Shown here piece after piece: positions 53,054-62,905 of a stretch of 64,000 nt of DNA. This DNA comes from Bursaphelenchus xylophilus (lineage: Eukaryota; Nematoda; Chromadorea; Rhabditida; Aphelenchoididae). The notes below the pieces were generated by a model. It was not told the origin of the DNA. It did not search any database and was given only the letters and a program-made list of their open reading frames with translations. The stretch lies in NCBI GenBank assembly GCA_904066235.2, contig CAJFCV020000003.1, positions 1,116,001-1,180,000 of the forward strand, given 5' to 3'. Each line of letters opens with the position of its first letter. The first letter of the stretch is position 1. Position numbers and translations under genes: made by a program.

Positions 53054-53580
53054 TATCAGTCTGTCGGGAAAATAATGTGTGTTTGTCATAGAAAAAGTTT
53101 CGCCTTGCCGCAGCTCAAATCGCAAGCCGCGGAAAACCGTCGCAAAGCGATGATGGGCGATTCCAAGGCGCGACGAATCCACATTATTTTCCCGACTGGT
53201 CGATGTCACCAAAAAGAAAACCTTCCATGAGGCGTATGGGTGATCGAAATTAGGTTTAAACGAAACTTTTTTGGTGACTTCCACATTTTTTACCGCTATA
53301 TTCACGTCGCAGCCCTAAAAATCGGAATTTTTAGCACCAAATCTCTAAAAATTGGTTCTAAGGATTCCTGACACCATTTATTATAGGCGGGTTTCGTCGT
53401 ACGAAAGTTTGTTGTATAGAGGTCTCAATATCAGTCTGTCGGGAAACTACTGTGGATTTGTCGCAGCGAAATATCTCGTCTCGTTGGGAAATTTTCATCT
53501 CCAGCCGCGGTAGCCGTCGCAAAGCGATGATAAGCGATTTCAATGCGTGATGAATCCACATTATTTTCCCGACAGACAAA
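53054..53580. mobile_element. Two core-B MITEs with an F6 scrap between
   Basis: 53054-53206 (ATCAGTCTGTCGGGAAAATA) and 53429-53580 (ATCAGTCTGTCGGGAAACTA to CACATTATTTTCCCGACAGA). 53375-53428 is an F6 piece (TTATAGGCGGGTTTCGTCGT). Confidence 0.85.
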
Positions 53581-53935
53581 TAAAAAATTTCGGGCGAAAC
53601 TTTTTTAACACTGCCAAAATTCAGGCCAGAACATTTTTTTGGTGTATTTCACAAAAAAAAAAAATCAAGAACAGCTTTTCACCCGATTTTTTTGACAAAA
53701 CGTTTAGAGGATCCATTGTTTGTTCCTGATTTGTAAAATTGAAAATATTCGTTTTGTAATTTTTGAACGCCTTTTATGACCCAAGAGAACAAAGCGAAAC
53801 AATCGCTAAGAAATTCAGAAGACGCTTCCGTCATTTTTGTTTACCTTGCGGAGCATTGCGGCTCAGCACGCTTTGTTTACTGTGTGAAATGGTCTCGTAT
53901 TTATTACATACCAGATTTTTTGCAAGTTATGAACT

Positions 53936-54330
53936 CTGTCGGGAAAACGATGAGCACTCTGTGGCGCACGTCAAAGAAAAAGTGAAAAAACAAGGAGCCC
54001 CGGACCATTGATTTTTGACGAAATCTCGCTGAATTATCGAGTCACAAAAGAAAACTTTCTCAGAGAACTTCGAGAAAAATGTTTTTTCGAAGAGGAAAGT
54101 AATTGTTCAAGCTCGATAATTCTGTGGAACTTCGCAAAAAATCAATGATCCGAGATTCCTTGTTTTTTTCAATTTTCTGAAAGAATTGTTTTGACGTGTG
54201 GCGTCGCAAATCGCATCGCAACGCGTTGAGAAAATGAATTGTTTTCGCGGCAAAATCAAATTGCTTTTCACTTCAGCGACGCGATCGGCGCAGCGACAGA
54301 GCGCTCATTATTTCCCCGAGACACTTTTAA
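53936..54330. mobile_element. Core-A MITE split by a hairpin of about 190 bp
   Basis: MITE parts CTCTGTCGGGAAAACGATGA (left) and GTCGCAAATCGCATCGCAAC to GCTCATTATTTCCCCGAGAC (right). The inserted hairpin (about 53985-54175) has arms AAACAAGGAGCCCCGGACCA and TGATCCGAGATTCCTTGTTT and an inner pair GAAATCTCGCTGAATTATCG / CGATAATTCTGTGGAACTTC. Confidence 0.75.
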
Positions 54331-54749
54331 GATTGTTAAAATATAATAATTTGCAAAAAATCGCATTTAACGGTATCCTGAAAGCATAAAGATAAGATTG
54401 CTTACAAGTGCCGAGCTTTTTTTTATTCCGCACAAGGCTGACGTGTATTTCGAACGCTCAAAAAAAGAGGCAAAGAAAGCAGCGTGAAGGCCGACCTTTT
54501 ATTTGTTCGCAACTTTTTTCGCCGTTTACTTGAGGTAACTTTTACTTGAGCTGACATTTTGACCCCAACAGAAACCGCAGAGCAACAGTTTTTGCAGACA
54601 TTTTTTTGTTTACGTCGCTGAAAACATTGGATTACAGCGTGTTATTTTATTTATCGCTGAGCCTTCGACCGCTGTCAAAACAAAAAACATCTGTTTTTGC
54701 TGCAAATCCTGTTACTCTGTAGCGTTCAACACTATAGAAAATATAAATA
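54331..54749. other. Spacer, nothing recognised
   Basis: No exon-like sequence on either strand. Confidence 0.5.
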
Positions 54750-55232
54750 AGTCTGTCGGGAAAATAATGTGGATTCGTCGCGCATTTGGAATCGCCCATC
54801 ATCGCTTTGCGACGGCTAGCCGCGGATTTTGGAGGTTTGTCTCGACGAGGCGGGAAATTTTGCCGCGACAAATCCACATTATTTTCCCGACAGACTGATG
54901 ATAAAACTTTTGTTCAACAAACTCCCCTACGGCAAAACCTGCCTATAATAAACGGTGTCAGAAATTCCAAAAGTCAATTTTTAAGCCAAAACCTCCGTAG
55001 AACGACACCCCTCTACAACAACAAAAAATTTTTCGGTCCCTTGTAAACCGTGGCACATATGTTTGAATGTATCAATCTGTCGGGAAAATAATGAACGTGC
55101 TGTTGCATGGAAAATCGCATCGCCGCCGAGAAAATGAAGTGTTTTCGCGGCAAAATCAAATCGCTTTTCACTTCAGCGACGCGATCGGCGCAGCGACATT
55201 GTGCTCATTATTTTCCCGACAGACTGATATAA
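54750..55232. mobile_element. Core-B MITE, F6 repeat, core-A MITE upstream of apyrase
   Basis: 54750-54900 (AGTCTGTCGGGAAAATAATG, with CATCATCGCTTTGCGACGGC intact, the best core-B example). F6 at about 54908-55065. Core A at 55070-55232 (ATCAATCTGTCGGGAAAATA to ATTATTTTCCCGACAGACTG). Confidence 0.9.
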
Positions 55233-55318
55233 TACATAATTCTCACCAATATCAACCGCCTGCATCACCAGACAGCAGTAAAACTCGCATTTTATTTTCA
55301 GTTGCTCTCGGCCTCACA

Positions 55319-57479
55319 ATGATCATAGTGACCCTGGTCATTATCATCCTGTACTCCGAGAAACAGCTCGCCGATGCTTGGGCCGCATTGCCGACCACCA
55401 GTCGGCCGGCATTCCAAGCCACTGTCAGTAATGGGACCTACAGTGTGCCTTTTGTCATGATCTCGGACCAAGATAAACGCTCAAAAATTCAGAAAGGATT
55501 GTACGTCGCCCCCTCGGTCCGGGGCTATCTGAATTACAATTTGGTAAGTAACTATGCGTTTAATTTTTGCTGTGCGGCGCTGGATGAAAACTCGTTAAGA
55601 ATCTGTCGGGAAAACTGTGAGCGCAAAGTCGCTGCCCCATTCGCGTCGCTGAAGTGGAAAGCAATTTGATTTTGCCGCGAAGACAATTAATTTTCTCGGC
55701 AGCGATGCGATTCTCGATGCGTCAGAGTGCTCATTATTTTCTCGACAGACTGATAAGAGTTGAAATTGGGTATTCCGAAGGCTTAAAATTCATTTTTTTC
55801 ATAGAAATTTATTTATTTCATGTGCTTACAATCGAAAAAGTTTTTTGTGTTTCTCACCCACTCTCCTCATTTTACGAATTCTCTCGCAAAAAATTGCCTT
55901 TCTAACAGGCAATTTTTTGTCGAGAAAATGAATTGTCTTCGCGACAAAATCAAATTGCTTTTCACCTCAGCGACACGATTGGCGCAGCGACATTGTGCTC
56001 ACTACTTTACCCACAGAATTGATAGTAAATAATATTGCCCATATTTCCTCCACTGATATGTAACCACTGAATGCATGGCTTCAATTTTCAGGAGCTCTCA
56101 AAGTTTCATGTGAACTACGACTCAGTCTACAACTACACTTCCAATTACGGGTTCGCCGACAAAGGAATGGAACTGTCGGACCTCAAATACTACAAGGGAT
56201 ACCTAATAGCGCCGGACGACAAAACAGGAATTCTTTTCAAGTCAGTTGACGCTATTTACTCCACCTTTTTATGGAAAACAAAATAATCAAGATGTTTTTT
56301 TCAGAATGACCGGAACAAAGGCCATTCCTTGGGTGATAAATGCGGATGGCGATGGGGAAAGTGATATGTGTAGGTTTGGAAACCCACTTTTATGAATTGT
56401 ACATTTACTTTTCCAGCATTCAAAGCCGAATGGATCACGGAGAAAGACGATCTTCTGTATGTGGGAAGTCATGGAACAGAACAGGTCATGAGGAGAAATG
56501 AGACAATTATGGATGAAAATCGAATGTGGATCAAGGTAAACACAGGGTAAAAAGGCGAGAAATTTCTCGAAAAAACAACTTTTTTTCATGATTTTGACAT
56601 GTTGTATTTTACAACTTGTTTTTGAGTGCACAGTGCCGAAATGAAAATTTTCGCTTTTCGCACTGTGCGGTTTTCAAAACGCAGTAAAAACTTGATAAAA
56701 ATAAAGAGTACGTATTTACGAAACCCCATGGCTAAACTGAATGTGCTACTCTCAGCGATGACCGTATTTTAGAGACATTTTTTGACTGCACTGTGCGAAA
56801 ATTAAAGAAAAAATTATTTTAATTATTTTGCATAGTGCGTGTTTCAAAAAAATTGAACTCTGTGACAGAGAAAACTAAGCTATGACTAACAGCTATAGAC
56901 CATAATCAGCCCATATTTCCAGACAGTCAACTCTCAAGGCCATGTTGAACATCAAAATTGGAAGAACAACTACATGGCTCTTCGCGACGCTGTGAACGTC
57001 ACGTTCCCCGGCTATATCGCGCATGAAGGCTGCCAATGGTCAAAACTACACAAGAAATGGTTCTTCCTGCCGCGGAGGCTGTCTCACGAGGTGTTCAACC
57101 CATTTCAGGACGGGTTCCGCTCAACCAACGTGCTCATGATTGCCGAAGAGGATTTCTCACAAATAGAGGTCATAGAAATCGGCGCCGTAGTGCCCGAACG
57201 AGGCTATAGTGCCTTTCAGTTCGTCCCTGGTAAGACACACCGAAAGGCATTTGCTGCGGCGTATTTTACAATCGTTTTTATATTATTCATGCTTCAGACA
57301 CGAATGACACCATAATTTTTGCTCTAAAGACAGTGGAAGCTCAAGGAATGCCGTTGGAGACGTACGCATCTGTCTTTGACATAAAAGGGAACATTCTCCT
57401 TCCGGATGTTGTTGTTCCGTTCGCGTATAAACTCGAAGGCGTCGAATTTTTCGACTTCACGCAACAAGATTGGTTGTAA
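55319..57479 (+). CDS. apy-1: Calcium-activated nucleotidase (apyrase, CANT1 family), 345 aa
   Basis: Exons 55319-55543, 56092-56240, 56305-56360, 56417-56535, 56923-57229 and 57298-57479 give 1038 nt in one frame. A short hydrophobic N-terminal segment (MIIVTLVIIILY) suggests a type II membrane anchor. The lumenal CANT1 domain shows GMELSDLKYY, WVINADGDGE, FKAEWITEKDDLLYVGSHG, NWKNNY, EGCQWS, KWFFLPRR, GAVVPERGYSAFQFVP and YKLEGVEFFDF. CANT1 enzymes hydrolyse UDP and GDP in the ER/Golgi with Ca2+, supporting glycosylation. The exon 3 donor is the GTGATA at 56361, not the GTGTAG at 56368, because only the former keeps frame. TTTTCAG lies 17 nt before the ATG, compatible with trans-splicing or with a further upstream exon for the cytoplasmic tail. 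Poly(A) signal at 57518. The symbol is by family resemblance. Confidence 0.93.
55600..56026. mobile_element. Core-A MITE and truncated core-A MITE in apyrase intron 1
   Basis: 55600-55757 (AATCTGTCGGGAAAACTGTG to CATTATTTTCTCGACAGACT) and, in the same intron, about 55908-56026 (TCGAGAAAATGAATTGTCTT to GTGCTCACTACTTTACCCAC). Confidence 0.85.
56620..56865. repeat. F8 repeat pieces in apyrase intron 4
   Basis: GTGCACAGTGCCGAAATGAA with TTTTCGCACTGTGCGG, and later GACTGCACTGTGCGAAAATT and TTTTGCATAGTGCG. Confidence 0.6.
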
Positions 57480-57594
57480 ATAGTTTAAACTGACTATACG
57501 AAGTATTAATTATAAGCAATAAAGGCGTGATAAATCTTATAAATCCGGTTTGAAAGCAGATTTGCAATTTTATGTCGAAATTTTCCCGTTCTCG

Positions 57595-58854
57595 GAGGAT
57601 AGGTTACCCCTAACAAATAGGTTACCCCAGCGGATAGGTTACCCCACCGGATAGGTTACCCCAAGTTTCGGATAGGTAACCTCGGAGGATAGGTTACCCC
57701 GAGGATAGGTTACCTGAAAAAAATTTTTTTTGAAATGTTTTCGCTTCGGGACTTTGAAAAAAAGGATTTTTTGCGAAATTTGAAAAAATTTTGAAATGTT
57801 TTCGCTTCGGGAGTTGGAAAAAAAAGATTTTTTGTGAAAATTGAAAAGAATTTGAAATGTTTTCGCTTCGGGAGTAGAAAAAAGGGTGTCTGACTGAATA
57901 TTAACTGTGGTGCCGCCAGCACTAAAATTTTGTCTAAAACCAATGGTACCACCTGGTACTATATAGTACCACGTGTTTTTGGGCTCTACTAAGCACTAAA
58001 CCATCACCATTACTGCCTTACGGCCAAATTTTTACTTCTCACAAAACAGTACCAGTTGGTACCATATAGTACCAAGTGTTAAAACGTGTTTTTGGGTTCT
58101 ACTAAGCACCAAGCCAACGCCATTACCGCCTTACGGCCAAATTTGCACCTCGTACTAAATAGTACCAGGTAGTACTATTTAGTACCAAGTGTTAAAAATG
58201 TGTTTTTTAAGCAGTACTAGGCACCAAAACAACACCATTAACGTCTAAAAGTGTTATAAGTCGAAAAAATTTCAAAAAGAATCCCTAAAGGTAGTAAAGT
58301 AACAGAAACCCGGTTTTCATATTCAGTCAGCTCGAAAACATTTCAAATTTTATTCAAATTTCACAAAAAAATCCTTTTTTTCCAGGTCCCGAAGCGAAAA
58401 CATTTCAAATTTTATTCAATTTTCACAAAAAATCCTTCTTATTAAACTCCCGAAGCGAAAACATTTAAAAATTTTTTCAATTTTCACAAAAAATCGTTTT
58501 TTTCCAAATCCCGAAGCGAAAACATTCCAAATTTTATTCAAATTTCACAAAAAATCGTTTTTTTCCAAGTCCCGAAGCGAAAACATTTCAAATTTTATTC
58601 AATTTTCACAAAAAATCCTTCTTATTAAACTCCCGAAGCGAAAACATTTAAAAATTTTTTCAATTTTCACAAAAAATCGTTTTTTTCCAAGTCCCGATGC
58701 GAAAACATTTCAAAAAAAATTTTTTTCTTTTTTTGGTAAGGGGTAACCTATCCGTGGAGTAACCTATCCGGTGGGGTAACCTATCCTCCGAGTTATGTGT
58801 TTTTTGGGGTAACCTATCCGGTGGGTAACCTATCCTCGGGGTAACCTATCCTCC
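57595..58854. repeat. Hairpin B: 1.26 kb element with GGATAGGTTACCCC ends
   Basis: The left end has about seven GGATAGGTTACCCC-type units (57595-57715), then the satellite with ATGTTTTCGCTTCGGGA (57725-57895), a loop of about 430 bp, then the satellite in reverse (58325-58720, about six units of about 60 bp) and reversed terminal units to 58854. The satellite is the same as in hairpin A; the terminal repeat is not. Confidence 0.92.
57942..58255. repeat. Tandem repeat of about 112 bp with TACTATATAGTACC palindromes (hairpin B loop)
   Basis: About 2.7 units, each with GGTACTATATAGTACCA-type palindromes, GTGTTTTTGGGTTCTACTAA and CCATTACCGCCTTACGGCC. A related array is in hairpin C at 63075-63680. 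Confidence 0.88.
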
Positions 58855-58869
58855 CCAAATCGAATTTTC

Positions 58870-58975
58870 CGATTTTAGGCGAAGTGTCACAAAAATATTG
58901 GATTGTTGACACTTCGCAACATTTTCTTCAGAACAAAGAAATATTCTTCTTATTTCTTTGTTCTTAAGAATACTC
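58870..58975. promoter_or_regulatory. Two adjacent inverted repeats upstream of the E2 gene
   Basis: GCGAAGTGTCA pairs with TGACACTTCGC across about 20 bp, and AACAAAGAAATATTC is followed at once by ATTTCTTTGTT. They lie about 320-420 bp before the start codon. Promoter function is speculative. Confidence 0.35.
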
Positions 58976-59291
58976 CGCTTCCTTCAAGAGATGTTTTTGT
59001 ACTCGGAATCATCGAAAGTGTCTTCGTTTTTTGCGATTTTCTTCTTTAGAGGTCACCTTTTTATGAACAACAAAGTTTTTCCCCAAATTTCACAATTCTC
59101 CGGGTTTGGTTGCCTTGGTGATTCACTTCCAGAGTTGAAACACACCTAGAGTTTTCTGATTTTGTTCGTTTGCAAAGCTTTCACATTTATTTGCGAGAAA
59201 CAATTGATATTCCTCGAGAAATTATCTGTTTTCAAGAATAATTTCGAAATTGTTTGTTTTACCTTGAATTTTTCAGCTCGATCAGGTGAAA

Positions 59292-60293
59292 ATGGCCTCA
59301 AATCGTCGTCTACAGAAGGAAGTTGTAGAACTGAAGAATCTGCCAGATACTGTTTGCAAAATTGTTGAGATCAATGAGCAGAATTTCTTGAACTGGACCT
59401 TGTTGTTGTTACCAGTAAGTTCTTGATGTTTCTGCTCGGTTTTTAGGTGAAAAGTGGTGCAAATTGCATGAGAATGAAAGGTTTATACCATTTCAAATGA
59501 TTTGGGTCGTCTCCGCTTTTTTGTGCCGAAATCGATTAGAAATTGCTTTTGAGAGGTTTTTGATGTTACACATAAGAAAATGATAAATTCCCTTTGTTTC
59601 CAGTCTTGTAGCAACTTTTTACTGATCGAACAAGTTTCTCCACATAATAAGCTTTGATTTCAAATGGAATATAGCTAGATTTTGGTTCTTTTTCTGGCGG
59701 AAAAATCCGATATTGTTTTTGGCTATCAGATTTAACGCTCAAGGTTTTCTGAGCGAAAAGAAGTGCCGCCTAACTTTACGCAGACTTCCGTAAACCACTT
59801 GTTTCAGCAAAAAGAACCCTACAGCAAAGGAGCTTTCCGGATTCAAGTCACTTTCCCTGCTGAGTACCCCTTCAAACCACCAAAGCTCATCTTCAACACC
59901 CAGATCTACCATCCCAATGTTGATGAGAAGGGGCAGGTTTGCTTGGGGATAGTGCTACCCGAGAACTGGAAGCCTGCGACTAAGATTGTTCAAGGTGAGG
60001 CTTTCTTCTTTGGTGTTTTTGATTTTAGGTGATGGTTAATATCCGAAGGTTGAATTTTGATGTCTTTTTCGGTAAAATGTTGTTTGAAATTGCTCATACA
60101 CTTGTCACATAGCATGATGTTGGATTTAATCTCATTTTTTTCAGTGATTCACGAGCTGTTGGACCTGATATGTGAGCCCGAACTTGACCATCCACTCCGA
60201 TCGGAGCTGGCCGAGGAATATCGTCAAGACAAGAAAAAGTTCTTCAAAACTGCCGAGGACTTCACGAAGAAGCATGCGGAGAAGCGAGATTAA
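59292..60293 (+). CDS. ubc-18: Ubiquitin-conjugating enzyme E2, UBE2L3/UBC-18 type, 152 aa
   Basis: Exons 59292-59414, 59808-59994 and 60145-60293. The protein starts [14 protein letters not shown] and ends [10 protein letters not shown], with [31 protein letters not shown] and ENWKPATK. Catalytic Cys86, HPN at 76-78 and Phe63 (E3-contact residue) occupy the same positions as in human UBE2L3, which has 154 residues. It accepts ubiquitin from E1 and passes it by transthiolation to HECT or RBR ligases. One residue is missing at the exon 1-2 junction (LLLLP then QKEPY, where relatives have an Asp). TTTTTCAG 15 nt before the ATG is a probable trans-splice acceptor. Promoter side is the hairpin B region. 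The symbol is by resemblance; a paralogue is possible. Confidence 0.94.
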
Positions 60294-61598
60294 GTCCATT
60301 CCCACATGAAATCACAATTTTTGATTGTTGTTATAGTCGTCTATCTGTAACACGATTTTCCTTCAGAATTTACTGTATTATCTTCGATGGGTTACTGTAA
60401 TTTGCAAAGATATGGGTTGTTTTTTGTCCCTATCCATTTTCTTCATCATAAATTTTGTGTTTATCTGTTCGTCAAAGTGGACCAGAGTTACAGTAATCCC
60501 CTCCTCCAATGTCAAAAATACGATATACATTACGTGTTAGGGTCCTACTGAATAACGTATCTCCATTGTGTCAAATCGTCGTATTTCTAAGAATTTTTTT
60601 TGATAGCAATTTTTATCACACAATAAATTTGAATTCCACCAAAATTTTTGGTATATTTGAAGGTGAAATATGTCAAATCTTCTGCGATACTGAAAAAATA
60701 TTGAATTTGTTATGTTTGAAAGCATTTTTTGGGTTTTGAATATTGATTTTCAGATTTTTTATCACTTGGGGTCAGGGTGTGGTCTGAAAAAACCCGAATT
60801 TTATATGATAATTAGGCGGAAATCAATGACTTTTTGCAATGAGAAATGCTTTACAGGTCCTCTTGAATAAATTGAAAGGCCGTTTTCGATTGATTTTTCT
60901 TTTTTAAGTTGAATTTTTTGAGATTTTATATTATCCTTGGTCAAGAAGTGGTGATGCTGAAAAAAATGTCGATTTTTGGTTGAAAATAGATAGTTACTGG
61001 GGCGAAATGGTTATAGAAATGTAAAATAGGCTTGTTGGATTATGGTTAATCAAAAATTTCCTAAAAAATTTTCTTGGGTTACTGTAATTTTATAATTTAA
61101 AAAAATTCTTCGATTTTCCAAAAAAATCGAGTTTTTAGTGCCAAAAATGGATGAAAATTTTAAATGCCCTCGGGCTATATAAATAAATTTACTAGATCTC
61201 AGCGTATGATAATTTTTTTTTGAATTTCAAATATTTTTTTCTCTCGAATTTTTTTTATTCCCATAAAAGAGGGGGAGAAACAAAGCAAAACGTGGCTTTT
61301 CCGGCTTGACGAGAGGGAGTGGAGAGACGTTGTGGAACGTGGATTATGTTTTTGAAATTGATTTGATTTCATGCCTCAGGCAGTGTTCGATTTTTCGCTG
61401 ATTTATGAGAAAATTTTTAATTTTTATGGGGATTTTCGATGATTTTTGAAATTTTTGGGATTTTTTTTGATTTTCAAGACCGTGAAATTGATTAGAAAGT
61501 AATGAAATTGATGTGAAAAATCTTATTTTGCAGAAAAATATCGAATTTATCGTCATCATCAGCACTTCTTGACCAAAAATATCGAAAAATCCGCAAAA
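60294..61598. other. 3'UTR of E2 gene and AT-rich spacer
   Basis: Possible poly(A) signal CAATAAATTTG at about 60621. No gene seen on either strand. GGCTTTTCCGGCTTGACGAG at about 61292 is the only GC-rich patch and may be part of the GDP-fucose synthase promoter. Confidence 0.5.
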
Positions 61599-62596
61599 AT
61601 GGGTAAATTTTTAAATTTTTTGTTATTTTTCAAATTCTTAGAGATTTTTTTAGTCAAATTATGTTTGATTATAATGTAAACGATGTAATAAGCAATGTTC
61701 AGGTAATCAGGTCTCCCAAGAAGAGCTCCCATCCCCAATGGAAAAGCCGGAAGTCCCGCCAGTCACGGTGTTGGTCACCGGAGGCTCGGGATTGGTCGGG
61801 AAAGCCATCGAAAAGGTAAAATACGTGCTGCAAAGCGTGTGGCGAATGCAAAAATCAATTTTTTGTACAGGAGAAAGAGTTTTTGATTCGTTTTTTTTTT
61901 TGAAATTTTTCGGTTTTTTTCATAAAATTTTTTTTTTTCATAAAAATTTTTTTTTCAAAAATCATGAAATTTCGCCCAGACAATCATAAAATATTTTTCA
62001 AAAAAGTTCATTTTTCCCCAAAAAATCCCAATTTTTTCTAATTACCGGCGGCTCGGGATTGGTCGGAAAAAGCGATCGAAAAGGTAAAATACGCTCGTCC
62101 TTGGTTGTAGATGTGAAAATCGATTTATTATGAAGGATGACGAATTTTTTATCCTATTTTTTTTTTTGAAAAAAAATCGAATTTTTCCAAGAAAAAATCA
62201 AGATTTTTACAAAAATCATGAAATTTCGCTCGAATTTTCATAAAAAATTTACTAGAAGTTCTTTTTTCCCCAAAAAAATCTCATTTTTTACCCAAAAAAA
62301 ATTATTTTCCCCCAAAAAAATCTTATTTTTCCCCCAAAAAAAATTTAATTTTCCCACCAAACAATCCCAAAAAATACTATTTTTTTCAATTTCAGGTAGT
62401 AACAGACCCCGCGAATCGCCGTCGAAATGAGAAATTTGTCTTTATCAACTCGAAGGAATGCGATTTGACCAATTTGGAGGCCACGAAAGCACTCTTCGAA
62501 CGAGTCAAACCCACCCATGTGATCCATTTGGCTGCCCGAGTCGGCGGATTGTTCGATAATATGAACCATAATCTCGAATTCTTCCAGTTGAATATG
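61599..62596 (+). CDS. ger-1: GDP-L-fucose synthase, N-terminal exons (gene runs off the window)
   Basis: Exons 61599-61602 (ATG plus one base), 61703-61815 and 62396-62596, ending at a GTAAGA donor with no later exon before 64000. The translation has the nucleotide-binding [18 protein letters not shown] (Gly-rich loop, residues 27-34), [25 protein letters not shown] and the start of the NL-F---N helix. This matches GDP-4-keto-6-deoxymannose epimerase-reductase (TSTA3/GER-1), an NADPH-dependent SDR enzyme that makes GDP-fucose in the cytosol. The catalytic Ser and Tyr-x-x-x-Lys lie in later exons. The tiny first exon is inferred from a GT after ATGG and the matching phase; an alternative start is the in-frame ATG at 61738. 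Intron 2 contains a partial duplicate of exon 2. Confidence 0.9.
62041..62290 (+). repeat. Tandem duplicate of exon 2 end plus intron start in GDP-fucose synthase
   Basis: ACCGGCGGCTCGGGATTGGT and CGATCGAAAAGGTAAAATAC copy 61776-61825, about 265 bp away. The A/T-rich sequence after it (ATCATGAAATTTCGC) also matches 61962. The copy has an extra A/G at the GGAAAAAGCG point, which shifts the frame. Confidence 0.85.
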
Positions 62597-62665
62597 GTAA
62601 GATCGATTTTTGAGGCTGAAATATTGTGAGCAAAAAAAATTTTTTTTGATGCAATTTTTTTGTCA

Positions 62666-62905
62666 AAAAGTGATTTGCACTGTGCGAAAAAAGCCAGGGT
62701 GCGAGCGACAGCCCAGAAAAGCCTATTGCACCGTGCAAAATGCGAGAAATTGCACAGTGCAAAGTGCCCTTTTGTTTTCGCACAGTGCATGTCGCTGAAT
62801 TAACATTTGGCGTTTGCACTGTGCGAAAAAAGCCAGGGTGCGAGCGACAGCCCAAAAAAGGCCAATTGCACCGTGCAAAATGCGAGAAATTGCACAGTGC
62901 AAAGT
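62666..62905. repeat. Two F8 repeats in tandem
   Basis: Each has GCACTGTGCGAAAAAAGCCA, GGGTGCGAGCGACAGCCC, TTGCACCGTGCAAAATGCG and GAAATTGCACAGTGCAAAG. The second is broken by hairpin C at 62906. Confidence 0.88.

Noticed and set aside
55067..55318. Upstream extension of the apyrase open frame
   Set aside because: It reads through a core-A MITE and a TTTTCAG acceptor at 55301; not coding.
56361..56370. GTGTAG at 56368 as the apyrase exon 3 donor
   Set aside because: It would shift exon 4 out of the FKAEW frame; GTGATA at 56361 preserves it.
57595..57715. GGATAGGTTACCCC array as an interstitial telomere
   Set aside because: The nematode telomere repeat is TTAGGC; this unit differs and occurs as mirrored element ends.
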